A stretch of DNA of 35,378 bases from Boletus sp. NGJ. Taxonomy: Eukaryota > Basidiomycota > Agaricomycetes > Boletales > Boletaceae. Location: positions 1 to 35,378 of the forward strand of contig JAGTXK010000218.1 of the NCBI GenBank assembly GCA_019096195.1, written 5' to 3'. Shown one piece after another: positions 20,514 through 31,486 of this stretch; position 1 is the first letter of the stretch; each line of letters begins with the position of its first letter. The notes under the pieces were generated by a model. The model was not told where the DNA came from. It saw nothing but the letters and a program-made list of their open reading frames with translations, and did not search any database. Both the position numbers and the translations under genes were made by a program.

Positions 20514-21771
20514 ATGGCTAACTACTTCGATACGGTACGGCCATGGTCTCGTACTGTGCAAAGTGGGTAGCTGGCTTCCATTTTTCTTCCCACACAAGTT
20601 GATGTGAAATAAAAAGTCCCCTCGACGCTCGCGCATGTTGTAGGCATTCTCACCACGATATTCCGACTATTATATCGCTGGCATTTATCCAAGTTTTGGT
20701 GGGAGGACACATGGGCTGCCTTGGCCCTCATATGTGACATTGCATGTCTCGCCAGCATCTGGATGGAAACAGCCCCGCATAATCGTGAGTTCCCTTAGCA
20801 AGCGACCTGTGTGTGACTGAAAAAAAAGCATCACTTCAGCATATACAACACCCCAGATAGATCTTGTGTCAGATTGGCTCCTTTCAATGACCATCACTTC
20901 CATCCTTTGGTAAGAGCTGCAAGAGGTGAATTCACGAGCCAACTCTTTACATCTTTGACCCTAGGTTCGCCAGAATGAGCATTCTGTGCTCGATAGTTCG
21001 GATAGCAAATCCGATGCCAAAATTACGATGCATCGCGTATTGCATCGGTGGCATGTTCTTGGCGATAGAGGCAGGAATGATAGCTCAGAAAATTTTCATC
21101 TGTGTGGAGAGCCTCTGCAGGTTCACAAATTCTGTGGCCATCGCGCAACTCGTCAGTGAGTAAATCCCCCCCTGGCTCGTCTTCCCCTACGGACTTGCAT
21201 CAACGTTGAACTGATACGGTCGTCGGAAAACTCCAAAGCGGATGTCATCTCAGATATCATTCTCGTCGTCGCCCCGGTACGGTTTCTTCGAGACGTGAAG
21301 CTTTCTTGGGGCCGTCGCGTCCTCGTTCTTTCCGCGTTTTCCGCCTGTATACTCATCAGCGGAGTCACCATCCTTCATTCGGTCCTCCTTTTCGAATCGT
21401 CCACAAACGTAACGCTTATCATTGGCCATATAAAGGTAAATGCCATGCTTCCCCTCGAGGAGGACGCTTGTTGTAACCCCCGCTCATAACCTACACACTA
21501 GGCTGCGCTCGCTCTATTCTTGTGCAACTCCCTCGTCCTCGTCACGTTTGTCTTTCGCTTGTGTCGAAAGTCGAAAGTCGACCTGGAAAACTCTGTGACC
21601 GAAGGCTGCGGCAGTGTGGTCGACAGTAATGCCGTGGAATTCACTAGCATTATCGACCTTCCAAGCAAGCTTAGCTCACACGCGTACCCCGTGACGTCTG
21701 TGGTACAGAGTAAAGGGGATGTCGCCTACACCAAAGGGCTTACGATGGGCACGTCGGCTGCATCGGCATGA
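20514..21771 (+). CDS. fungal multi-pass integral membrane protein
   Basis: ATG at 20514. Exons are 20514-20534, 20694-20784, 20840-20909, 20965-21155, 21239-21435 and 21502-21771, all with GT-AG introns and agreeing phases, giving 279 residues. Hydrophobic segments lie at about residues 11-31 (WAALALICDIACLASIW), 46-60, 80-105 (RCIAYCIGGMFLAIEAGMIA), 120-140 (TDVISDIILVVAPVRFL), 150-175 and 190-215 (AALALFLCNSLVLVTFVFRL). The soluble tail (residues about 216-279) is Ser/Val-rich. Motifs such as WFARMSILCSIVRI and the Asp-rich TDVISD helix are typical of a family of rhodopsin-fold-like membrane proteins in Agaricomycetes. Its ligand or function is unknown. Confidence 0.8.
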
Positions 21772-22044
21772 GACCCGTCCCACACTGAAAAAGCGACTGC
21801 TGTCACAAAAGTGCCGAGGATTGAGTGGTACTATTACCATGTATGTGTTATGTGGCTAGTTACGTGCAGCAGCAGGCATGCTAGTAAGCACCTGGGTGTT
21901 CTCGGTATGTGCGGATGATTGTTATGTATACTTGCATCGTGCGAGACATGATGGCAGGACCTACATAATACAAGACACAAACAAGTCCTCGCGACATGCA
22001 CCAGACGCAGAGGGCGTCTTCCCCACGATGGCTAGTCCAACGGT

Positions 22045-24000
22045 CTCGATACAGATATGCTCAGCGCCGATGGTCCCAGCAGTCGCACCGGAGAGCATCG
22101 GGTGCGGTGTGAGGTTGGCAAGCCTATAATACCCGTTGAGACTGTCGCAGCCGTGTCGACTAGTAAACAGGTCCGGTGCTACAAACCCCCGAAAACGTAT
22201 CACGGTGTGGTAACTTATATAAATCCTCCCTCATTCTAACAGCCCTTATGCGCCCTTCCCCCAATCGTCGATCTGAAATATCTCACTAACCTTACACCTC
22301 CCCACCATTGGGAAACGAAACTTTACTCTCGTCTTCCTTTCGTTGAATACTCCCATCATCTTCGTCCCGTCGGATCGAGAGCACCTCCAAGTGAATCACG
22401 TTCGGTTCCGATCGTGGCCCGACGGGTATATTCGACGAGGACGCCACCATAGACGCCACCTGTGTGCCCGGCGTCGCATTCGTCCATCCCTCCCCCCGTG
22501 CGATCCGCCAAATGATGAGAAGCGACGTGATCGTCTGTAGGACCCAAATGCACGCGATGAAATATCTCAATCTCACGAACCGACATGACAAACGAGAACA
22601 CCACGTGCACCAGGATACACAGTGGCACGCATGTTGCTCACCTGAACATGGAAAATGACCTGCAGAAGGATATTCACTCCCGGACTCCCGAGCGCGTACA
22701 CTATGATGACGATGACGAGAAAGCTAGTGTATATCGCTGCGGACTCGACCACCACCGCGGCGATGCTCACATAGAGATGGCCGTGCCCTCGTCCGAGTTG
22801 GCTCACAATACAGCGTCGATGGACGAGCAACCGTCCGGCGATGAATCCGGTCGCAGCGAGGTTCAGCGCGAGCGAGGAGATGCTATAGGCAAGGATGTAG
22901 ATGGTAGGTGGCGAGGTCTGAAGGCTATGGTAGACGACAAGACTGCCGGTGACTGACATTCCGGGACGGTGGGGAAGGCATAGGGTTGGGGGACAGTCAG
23001 CGTGGATGACAGTATCATCGGTGCAGTGTTGGACGCACCGAACATAGCGATAAAGAAGGGCAATGGTATGGCGACACCGAGCCACCACAGTCGCTCCCCC
23101 GTACCGCATACTACCCGACACCGCCATACCTTGGATACGTGTGAGTCATCTCCTCGAATGATACATGCAACCTAGACAGTCTTACCAACAGGGACTCCAT
23201 CATCCAATTAGCGACCACGAGCAAGATAGTTTGGGCAACAGAGGGGGGGACCGACCATTCGTTATTCAAAAATGCACTCGGCCCACCGGGATAATTCCGC
23301 TGCGTGATAAATCCCATTTGGATCCAGTCGAGGAGGAGCCCCTGCGATGTCGTCATGATCGCGAACAAGACGGCGACGTATACCAAGAGGATGATATCCA
23401 TGCGACTGCGCCTGGGGGTACGTCTTCGGAGGATGGCAAGAAATGTCAAGGTGCTGAGTGTGGTTTCGATGCCAAAGAAGAGGCTGCTGAGGAAGGCACC
23501 TTGGAGCCATGTTTCCTCTTGGATGATGGTACTCTTTGATTCGTCTGGAGCATAAGAGGAAGACGACGCCATGATGAATGGTTTGATACGCGGTACGAAC
23601 CCGTCACCCAGGGCGAGTACAATTTTTGGATGGATGTTGGCCAGAAGAACCTGAGGTAGACATAAAAAGAGGCGGTCGGGGAAACGATGAGCCCGATGGA
23701 ACACCTATCCTTGGAGGTCTGATCTATCATATATACTGTCAATGATACTGCTCAGTCCTGGGAGTGTGATGGCATCTTCCTACCGCAAGGCCTCACGGCC
23801 CGGCCCCCGACAACCTGAACTCCCACAATGCACCGCGGGTGCTGTGCATGTTCAGAACGGTAGAGCAGTCCTTGAGGGTTCGGATCTGATTTATAGTGAA
23901 CCTGAGGAAAATTCAGGACCTGGTTCATGCTGTGCTGCAGAAAAGTACTTTGTTAGCTACTATAATGCTGTTCCGAGCCTGATTTGATCTCCCTGAGGTG
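22045..24000. repeat. duplication unit 1 (membrane-protein gene plus flanks)
   Basis: The unit from the CGATACAGATATGCTC stretch (about 22045) to GATTTGATCTCCCTGA (about 23998) is repeated at about 24725-26105, in the same orientation. Similarity covers both flanks and the coding region and is broken mainly by a gap of about 0.5 kb in unit 2. Confidence 0.85.
22292..23572 (-). pseudogene. multi-pass membrane protein, duplicate 1, with two frame breaks
   Basis: ATG at 23572 opens with SSSSYAPDESKST, then hydrophobic helices (AFLSSLFFGIETTLSTLTFL; IILLVYVAVLFAIMTTSQGL; SVAQTILLVVANWMMESLLV). A 1-nt loss relative to duplicate 2 near 23138 breaks the frame after EEMTHT. The frame of VWRCRVVCGTGERLWWLGVA follows, and a second 1-nt loss near 23012 shifts it again. 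The rest is intact: ILAYSISSLALNLAATGFIA, SIAAVVVESAAIYTSFLV, then a 107-nt intron (22641-22535) and a last exon (22534-22292) with TITSLLIIWRIARGEGW and an acidic tail. Either this copy is a recent pseudogene or the two gaps are assembly errors. The function of the family is unknown. Confidence 0.7.
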
Positions 24001-24725
24001 ATGGCATCCGAGTCATTGAGGATATCGAATGTCAAACATTCGAAAGACCACCAAGCATGAACGCGGCGGGCACATGAGCAACACTTTCCAAATCGGGACA
24101 GCGCTCCGAGAGCGTAGACGAGTCGGAGTCGACAGGGCAACGTTTCAAGTTTCAACGTTCAATACGCGTCTGCCTTGCAGTAGAGCCTACCAATCCGTTT
24201 TATTGTGCTGGAGCCTGACAGACTCAGGTCGTGATGGGGCTCGCTCCAGGAATGCGCTACTGTCCACTTCACCAGGTGCCAGGACGCTCTCAGCCGCTGC
24301 ATCGCACTATGGCTCGCCCGTTCTTCACCGTTGATCCACTCAGTCATTTGATCGTCACGCAGAGACTACAGTTGCTCTGATGGAAGGGCTGTTCCGTATC
24401 GGTCTTGCATTAGACTTTCAAGTATGTGCTCCTCCTCTTGCCGCCGTGTTATTCGCTTGCACGCTAGGATGCCGTTTCCCGTTTCACACTTGATTCCGCA
24501 TCCGAATATTTGCTTGGGCATCGCGTAGAGTCACCAACGGCCCTCGTGCCAGTGGGGTCGAGCTTTTCTTGTGAACCCACTTCTGTCGTCTCAGAGTCTG
24601 TCTCGCAGGGAGACTAAAACTCGGCAAGTTCCGGGATGGAACTGTTCGACCTTTCGACAGACGCAAGATGGACCGAACATAGAACTGGACTGGGACTGGA
24701 ACCGGGTTGAACCACCGCACACGGC
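24000..24725. other. spacer between the two duplication units
   Basis: This unique sequence separates the repeats. It contains the second copy of the short dispersed repeat (24032-24094) near its left edge. Open frames here show no family likeness. Confidence 0.5.
24032..24094 (+). repeat. dispersed short repeat, copy 2
   Basis: It has the same 17-bp and 22-bp blocks as 13867-13927, with a 24-bp diverged spacer. It sits exactly at the start of the spacer between the duplicated genes, as copy 1 sits exactly outside Helitron B. Confidence 0.75.
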
Positions 24726-26105
24726 TCAATACAGAAATGTTCAACGCCAATGGTTACAGCAGTCGTGCCAGAGAGCACCCGGTGGGGTACAATATTGACA
24801 AGCCTACCCGAAGAAACTGTCCCAGTCGTTTCGACTGAACACGTCCGGTGCCGCAAATCCCCAAAACGTATCACGATGTGGTATCTAAATCCTCCCTCAG
24901 TCAAATAGCTTCCATGCGCCTTCCCCCAGGGCCACTAACTTCACACCTCCCCACCATTGGGAAACGAAAGATTGCTCCCGTTCCCCTTTCGATGAATCCG
25001 GTCGCAGTGAGGTTGAGCGCGAGCGAGGAGATGCTATAGGCGAGGGCGTAGATGGTGGGTGGTACACCGTGAAGGCCATTGTAGATGTAGAGACTGCTGG
25101 TGACTGGCATTCCGGAGGGAGGGACAGTCAGCGTGGATGAACGATACCATCGGTTCAGCGTCGGGCGCACCGAACACAGTAATCAACAGGAGCAACGGTA
25201 TGGCGACACCGAGCCACCACAATCGCTCCCTCGTACCGCACACTACCCGACACCGCCATACCTTGAACCACGTGTGAGCCATCTCCTCGAATAATACATG
25301 CAACGTAGACAGTCTCACCAACAGGGACTCCATCATCCAATTTGCGATCGCGGCCAGGACAGTTTCGGCAAGACTGCTTGGGATCGAATACGCGTTATTG
25401 AAGAACGCGCTCGGCCCACCGGGATAATTCCGCTGCGTGATAAACCCCATTTGGATCCACTCGAGGAGGAGCGCCTGTGATGCCGTCACGATCAGAAACA
25501 AGACGGCGATATATACCAAGAAAATGATATCCATGCGACTGCGCCTGGGGGTACGTCTTCGGAGGATGGCAAGAAATGTCAAGGTGCTGAGTGTGGTTTC
25601 GACGCCAAAGAAGAGGCTGCTGAGGAAGGCACCTTGGAGCCATGTTTCCTCTTGGATGATGGTACTCTTTGATTCGTCTGGAGCATAAGAGGGAGACAAC
25701 GCCATGATGAATGGTTTGACACGCGGTACGAGCCCGTCACCCAGGGTGAGTACGATTTTTGGATGGATGTTGGCCAGAAGAACCTGAGGAGGACATAAAA
25801 AGAGGCAGTCGGAGAAACGATGAGCCTGATGGGACACCTATCCTCGGAGTATGATACTGCTCAGCCTCCCTGGGAGTGTGATGGATCATAAATTACGATA
25901 TCATGGTCCGGCCTCCGACAACCTGAACTCCCACAATGCACCTCGGGTGTTGTGCATGATCAGAAAGGTAGAGCAGTACTTGGGAAAAATTCGGATCTGA
26001 TTCAGAGTGAACTTGAGTAAAATTTGGGACCTGGTCCATGCTGTGCGGGAGAAAGTGCTTTGTTGACTACTACAATGCTGTTCCAAGCCTGATTTGATCT
26101 CCCTG
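24725..26105. repeat. duplication unit 2, internally deleted
   Basis: Direct repeat of 22045-24000. The stretch matching 22345-22837 is missing. The junction at about 24990 lies at the shared bases TGAAT. Confidence 0.85.
24900..25705 (-). pseudogene. multi-pass membrane protein, duplicate 2, truncated
   Basis: ATG at 25705 (ALSPSYAPDESKST) and a frame open through EEMAHTWFKVWRCRVVCGT and on to PMVSFIHADCPSLRN, so this copy is intact where duplicate 1 is frameshifted. A 20-bp gap relative to duplicate 1 near 25105 then breaks the frame. The following helix VPPTIYALAYSISSLALNLT lies in another frame, and after TGFIE the homology stops because the next 0.5 kb (two helices and the last intron) are deleted. 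The remaining 3' flank matches duplicate 1 again. The C-terminal helices are lost, so a working protein is unlikely. Confidence 0.75.
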
Positions 26106-27002
26106 ATGTGGTGGAACTTCCAATACAGCTGTAAAGCCGTTCTCCGCCCCTGCTGGAGTGATGTACGCTTCTAATTCCTCACAACCTTCTGTAGTTAATA
26201 GTTTTGTAGACTCGGAGTATCTTGTTCGGTGCTGTTGATGGCCCATCGGAGGAACCTCTGGAGCCCCGAGTGCCCGACGCGTTAGAATTCGATCCTAATC
26301 GATTCATTGACGATCGGCTGCACAAAATACCTTACACCTAATTCCTTCCACTCAACGCAGGTCCGCGTATCTGTCTAGGGCAATAGGTGCCCCTGTGGTA
26401 GTGATACTGATGGAAATCTCCATAACGTGTGCGTTGCGTACCACGAGTTGTCATTCATCCTGATTTGTTTGTTGCACGACTTTTCTTCGATCGCACTCCC
26501 TCCCGAGTCTCAAGACCCTAGTAGCTGCCGCCCTCCGGCTGCGTGGGCACATGGCAATGATCGAACAGTTCCAGCCCAGAAACCACATAATCTTGTATGG
26601 ATTCAGACTCTATCAATCGAATGCTTTCATGAATGATGAATGGATCGACTACTTTGTAGACTTTGTAGGGCAGTATGTGGGTGAAAATGGAACCTGCAGA
26701 AAGTTAGCGAGTCCAAAGGTAGTTATTAAAGAACATGATGCTTCAAGTGGATGTTCTTAGGTACTCCACTGACACCTCGGTGTGACCTCGCTCTCTCACG
26801 AGGCGTCAATTACCTGGTGCGGTCTACGCGACCGTCACGATGAACGTACGGGCCCCTGTAGATCACCTCCCTGAAATGATACACAAGAATCGCATCGAGT
26901 CGTATCCATTGCCAGTGATCGATCACCCAGCACACTGCCATACAGTATTTATACACCATTCTTCACATAAACGTCCCGTCCCATACCCAGACATTCGTAA
27001 AT
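26106..27002. other. intergenic region with one short unexplained frame
   Basis: No gene is recognised. The best frame is 26551-26760 (plus, 69 residues), whose sequence (FRLYQSNAFMNDEWIDYFVD) looks protein-like but matches no family I know. It could be a gene remnant. Confidence 0.4.
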
Positions 27003-29204
27003 TCACAGCGTAAACTGCTCGACATGGATAGCCACCCCACCTACTTCAATCCCGCGCACGACTCCCAACCGAGCGACCGCATTCTGCGCCTCCGTCGTCA
27101 AACTCGCCGGTCCACTTGCACACACTGCTACTCCCCCCACGTGACCACTCGTTTCAATCTGTCCCATACCGTGAATCTGTTTGCCATCTTCTTCGACCGA
27201 ACTCGAAGAGGACGAAGCGCTCCGAGGGCTAGTCAGGTCTTGAAGTAAGCCGTAGACCGACGGCCTTGTCAACGTCACATCACAGTTCGGGATCAAAGGC
27301 ACCGCTTCTGGCTGACACAGACACGTGACGAAGATGGACATGTGAAGATCAATCGAAGAGTTGACGGCCGTGTTGGCAATGTCTGTCAACATGGGTGCGA
27401 ACCATGTAATGTGGCCTAAAAACACACGGCGAGAGATGGGAACGGATGAGCTGGGAACGAGGAAATGTGCTCACCAAACGACCGAATGCACCACACAAAC
27501 TCGATGCGTCGAGTGCGTTCGCCGCCGCGCCGACGCAGCTTGACACATCGGCCTACGATATCGTCCAACAGACCAAGCGTAAAGGTAATTCCAGACCCCC
27601 CGGAGACGAGCAGCACCGTCTCGTACTGCCCAAGGTCGACGCTCGACCCCCCATAGGGCCCATCGATCATGACTTGAACAGGGACCGACACGTCCCGATC
27701 CTTATCCTTGTCCTTGTCCTTGCATGTGTCAGCCATCAAGACCAACCTTTCTTGCTCCCTACGGACAAACGTATTGAGTGCACCCGTCCAATCGCCATTA
27801 ACGCGTGTACCGAGGAGTAGGCCTGGATTGGACAGACACGAATATGCAGGCGGAGCGGAGAGAATGCTCAGGGGATGACTTTCAAGGAGGCGCCCGGAGA
27901 AAAAGACACGGAGGCAGACATGCTGACCCGCGATCCACCCCTTGTCGCATTCATGTACGCGCACCTGACAACTAATCGTCAGTACATCGATACGGATGGC
28001 ACGCCAACACACTCACGAATGTCATAAACTCGTCGGGGGCAGTCATTGTGGCGTCCTTGAATCGGTATCGAAGCAGGCGCAGGAACATGTCCGCCCCGTA
28101 AAACGCAAGCGGCGGAAATATCCATGGCGGTGCATAGATCGAATGATAACACACACACACGAAGAATGCAACAAACGTGAGTACGCTACATGCACGCATA
28201 TCCATGTCATCACCACTTTTCAATAAAAAACCAGCCAACATGTACTCACTGTATCACAAAGAATGCTTGATAAAACAATCTTCGGATCGGCCGGAGCGAA
28301 AAAAGGACGATGCAGCCGAGCATGGCCAAGGACGCAACGCCAGACGTTTCTTTCTGGGGACCGAGAATGGGAATGTCGTACTGGATGTGATTGCGGATCC
28401 AGAGACTGCCATGGATGGCAGCAGCGAGGAACATGACCCGACCTGCCATGCGATGAAGAAAATTGAGCTTTTTCATAACCATGGCCAGGTCCGAGGAGGA
28501 GCGACAAAAAAGAGTTTTTGGTGGCAAAGAGGAATACGATCGGGAATTGGGCGAGTGCAAGGAAGCCTGGTTGAAGAGGGGATGAGAGCGGGAAGGAGAG
28601 GAATGGATTCCGACATACCCGCTCGGTTTGGATTAGAAACGAGAGGGGCATCTTTGATGATGCATACCAACGTGATCGCAAGATACGCCGCGAGGACGAA
28701 AAACTAGATTAGACCATAGGTCAACCGAAAGAAATGAACGAATGTGTGTTGGATATGTACTCTGTCCTGCGTTCAAATCGAGATAGAGCACCGACCATTG
28801 GCGAATAGATGCCCATGCATTCCAGTACGCCGCCGTCTTGCGACCTACCGACGGGCGTTGGGAAGGCGAGGGAGACGTCTTCTCCTCGCTGATAACAGCG
28901 GAATATTCCCTCCTTCCATAAGCGCCAGAAATTCCAAAGAAACCAACAAGTGCACGCCCATGTTTCAACGCATGCACAAGCGACGGGAAGGAGACAACGA
29001 GGACGGCGCCCAAACACGAACACCAAATCGCGGTGAATTTACCTTGCCATATTGGATCTTCGACGTAGGAACTATGGGATCAAGGATATGAATTTAATAA
29101 GAATGAAGACGCATAGATCATGAACGGCCAGAACAGCGGGAAAAGTTTTGGACGTACTTGTAGATTTGTAAACTGGTTGGAATCGTCGGAGGTGCAATAG
29201 ACAT
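27003..29204 (-). CDS. FRE: ferric/cupric reductase (FRE family), with an apparent 1-nt frameshift
   Basis: This plasma-membrane metalloreductase passes electrons from NADPH via FAD and two hemes to extracellular Fe(III) or Cu(II). ATG at 29204 (MSIAPPTIPTSLQIYN). Exon 2 starts at 29071. The heme-binding pairs fit H-x13-H twice: HRMAGRVMFLAAAIH (about 28455-28411) and HVLTFVAFFVCVCYH (about 28185-28140). The FAD site is HPLSIL (about 27890), the NADPH sites are DGPYGG (about 27655) and LLVSGGSGIT (about 27605), and the C-terminal segment is CASGPASL before the TGA at 27003-27005. Six or seven introns are apparent. The run of five A at 28473-28469 (minus strand) puts GHGYEK and LNFLHR in different frames; one A fewer would join them. 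The exact intron near 28780-28710 is uncertain. The copper transporter gene follows upstream on the same strand. Confidence 0.88.
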
Positions 29205-29559
29205 GATGGCGACGAGTGCTCAACTGCGTACGATGGAGCCACTAACAACTGTACGTGGGACGGTGGTAGGTCAAGCCACCGGCCGGACCGGTCAATCCAC
29301 AACTGGTGGAAAAACATTTTCACGTTTGTTTGTCCAAAGCAAACATGCTCCTGCTCGCCTTCTGCCAGAGTTTTCCTCTCCGGTACTCTCATTTATTGGT
29401 TGACAGATACAAGTAACCGATTAAGACGAGAGATATTGAGTAACGTAAACATCTGTCTGATTCCGTGATCGTCCTCAACAGCTCAACTGCCCAACCCAGT
29501 TACGTGTTAACAAAGTTGACTCTGAATATCGCACATATGTACAGCCCATTCGTCCATAT

Positions 29560-30293
29560 TCAATGCTCGTGAGCCGACAATGCGAGCCGCCCAAACAACG
29601 TTTCACCTACACCAGACCCTACCGCAATTGACGCTATAAACGCAAGTTGAAACGTCCTACAGACGCGCTCAGTTCAGCGAGGCGACAAGATCGTCCAACG
29701 ACGCACATGACGATCAACATGAGGAGAACCCTGATAAACGCATGCGCTGTAAACAGGACGCCCCTCGTGATATCAAACTCGGGCACGAATGGCGGTAATT
29801 GGAGCCACTTGGATTTCTTAGCGCTTGGCGACGACGACGACGAAAGAGAAGAGACATCAGACTTTTCGAGTGCCATGATGTTTGCCCTTCAGACCAGTCA
29901 TAAGATGTATCATGTGAGCCATCAGCGCGGGTCAGAAAACGGTTGGATCGGTTTACCTCTCGGCCCAGTGCTGTTCCGCGAGTTCGAGACACGCCGCCAG
30001 CCATCGCTCCAACATGGCGAGCAAGAACACGCCGATACATGTGCCTACCATCGAACCCGCGCTACTCGGCACCCAACCGAGAATCCACACTAGCTTCGTC
30101 TCAGTTGCGGGCGTGAGCTAGGTGATCAAGTTCACACACCGGTGTCACCTGGGGTAAAGTGGACATAGGGAAGCATTTGGCCGACAGCGAGGTCCATGGG
30201 CACATCCATCGACGTAATCATGCCATTAGACTGAGCAAAGGTGGGAGCGACGAGGAAACATAGCGCAAGGATGGACCGGGGCGTCATAATCAT
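29560..30293 (-). CDS. CTR: Ctr-family copper transporter
   Basis: Ctr proteins form trimers that carry Cu(I) across the membrane, using Met-rich N-termini and an MxxxM helix. ATG at 30293. Exons are 30293-30138, 30099-29957, 29886-29707 and 29656-29560, giving 191 residues with agreeing phases; the first intron is short (38 nt). Residues 1-21 are a likely signal peptide (SILALCFLVAPTFA). Met residues at 25, 29, 33 and 40 form the ectodomain. The first helix is VPSSAGSMVGTCIGVFLLAM. A cytosolic Ser/Lys-rich loop follows, then the second helix with MLIVM (MxxxM), and the third with SGVGETLFG (GxxxG packing). It lies on the same strand as the ferric/cupric reductase, 355 bp upstream of it, which fits a copper-uptake pair. 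Confidence 0.9.
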
Positions 30294-30795
30294 GGTCGTT
30301 GCAATGAGTCACCGTGAGTGAGATCTACAGCTGGGAAAAGGCACCAGCAAGTGCTTGAGAAAATATTACCAAATGTGGCGACTGTCATGAAAACATCCAG
30401 AATCCGCATAAACGTAATGGATCGATGAAGATTCTAGCGCGCTGAAGTATTTATGCTGGGATGGCCAACAAAAAGGAGACACGGGTGAAACGAGTCTCCG
30501 TGAGTTGCGGGGGTGGTTGGATGACCGGGATTCAAGGCGAGCAAAAAACAAAGAGGGGCGGGAATACAACCTACCAAGTTGTATCAACATATTCGGGAGA
30601 GTTATGTTGCAAGCCCAGGTATCCATCGTTTGCACCACACAGAAATTGGCCGATAAGTAAGCTTTCCTCACGCATATAGTCCACGTGCAGACACAAAGAC
30701 GTCGAGCGACGGCAAAGAACGACAACCCCAAAGGCACACACAACCGCGTCAAGGGTAGACCATTCGCTGGAAAAGGAGGAGCTCGTACGCACGTA
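30294..30795. other. region without a supported gene
   Basis: It contains the promoter side of the Ctr gene. Minus-strand frames at 30366-30792 include peptide-like stretches (GQFLCGANDGYLGLQHNSPE) but no supported exon structure. Confidence 0.4.
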
Positions 30796-31261
30796 TTATA
30801 GTGAACGGTTGGACTGGGAGGTCACCCGGGCCAGCGTAACATCGTGCCTAGACACAGCGCCATTCCTGGAAAACAACGCTCCCACTTTGCAGCATCTGTG
30901 CGCGATGCGGCGCTGGCCCTCTCCTCTTCCTAGTCTACCGTTCATCTCAACTGTACCAGTGCCAGCACAGGAAGCGTAACCCTGGTCGATGCCTCCATCG
31001 TCTCGAAAGCGCCTCGTCGCATAACGAACCAGAGGATTTTTGTAGTGGAGGGAAGAGTTTTGATGAATGTAGAGAACTATAGAACAGAGGCGTGAAGTAA
31101 GGATAACTGGCAACCGCGATGGCGGTACATAGGAAAAGTCGATGTTGGGGCTGATTTGCCTCACTCTGAGGCTTTTTTGCGCGCGGGGAACCGGAAGGCA
31201 TATCACGTGGTGCGACAGACTGATTGGTCATGCCAGTGATTATCTGACCAGCGCTGGTCAT
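30796..31261 (-). CDS. hypothetical protein, weak two-exon model
   Basis: ATG at 31261 begins MTSAGQIITGMTNQSVAPRD. A GTGAGG donor after PRAKKPQ and a CCAG acceptor would join the frame that runs to the TAA near 30796 (LTSRLCSIVLYIHQNSS, then a basic, Gly/Arg-rich tail). No domain is recognised. The composition of the tail is odd for a conserved protein, so this may be a chance open frame. Confidence 0.25.
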
Positions 31262-31486
31262 TGGGAAGCATCGAGGAACGATTCTCACTACAGTAGTATG
31301 TGATACGGCACGTCGCAGAGCTGCAGCCCTATCGAGGTTGGCAATATCGTGCTCGTGTTGTCGGGATTCGATACTAACGACCTCGGAGCTTGAGCCAAGT
31401 CATTCAAAATACAGTACACGGTCGTAATGTAATCGAGCGTCCGACAACCACCCACTGGCGTCCAACTAGGCACTCGCCGACGCGTT

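Noticed and set aside
22585-22956. Plus-strand frame with charged composition inside duplicate 1
   Set aside because: It lies antisense to the conserved helices of the membrane protein and has no matching frame support of its own.
27361-28707. Plus-strand frames over the ferric reductase
   Set aside because: The minus strand encodes the heme, FAD and NADPH motifs; these are shadows.
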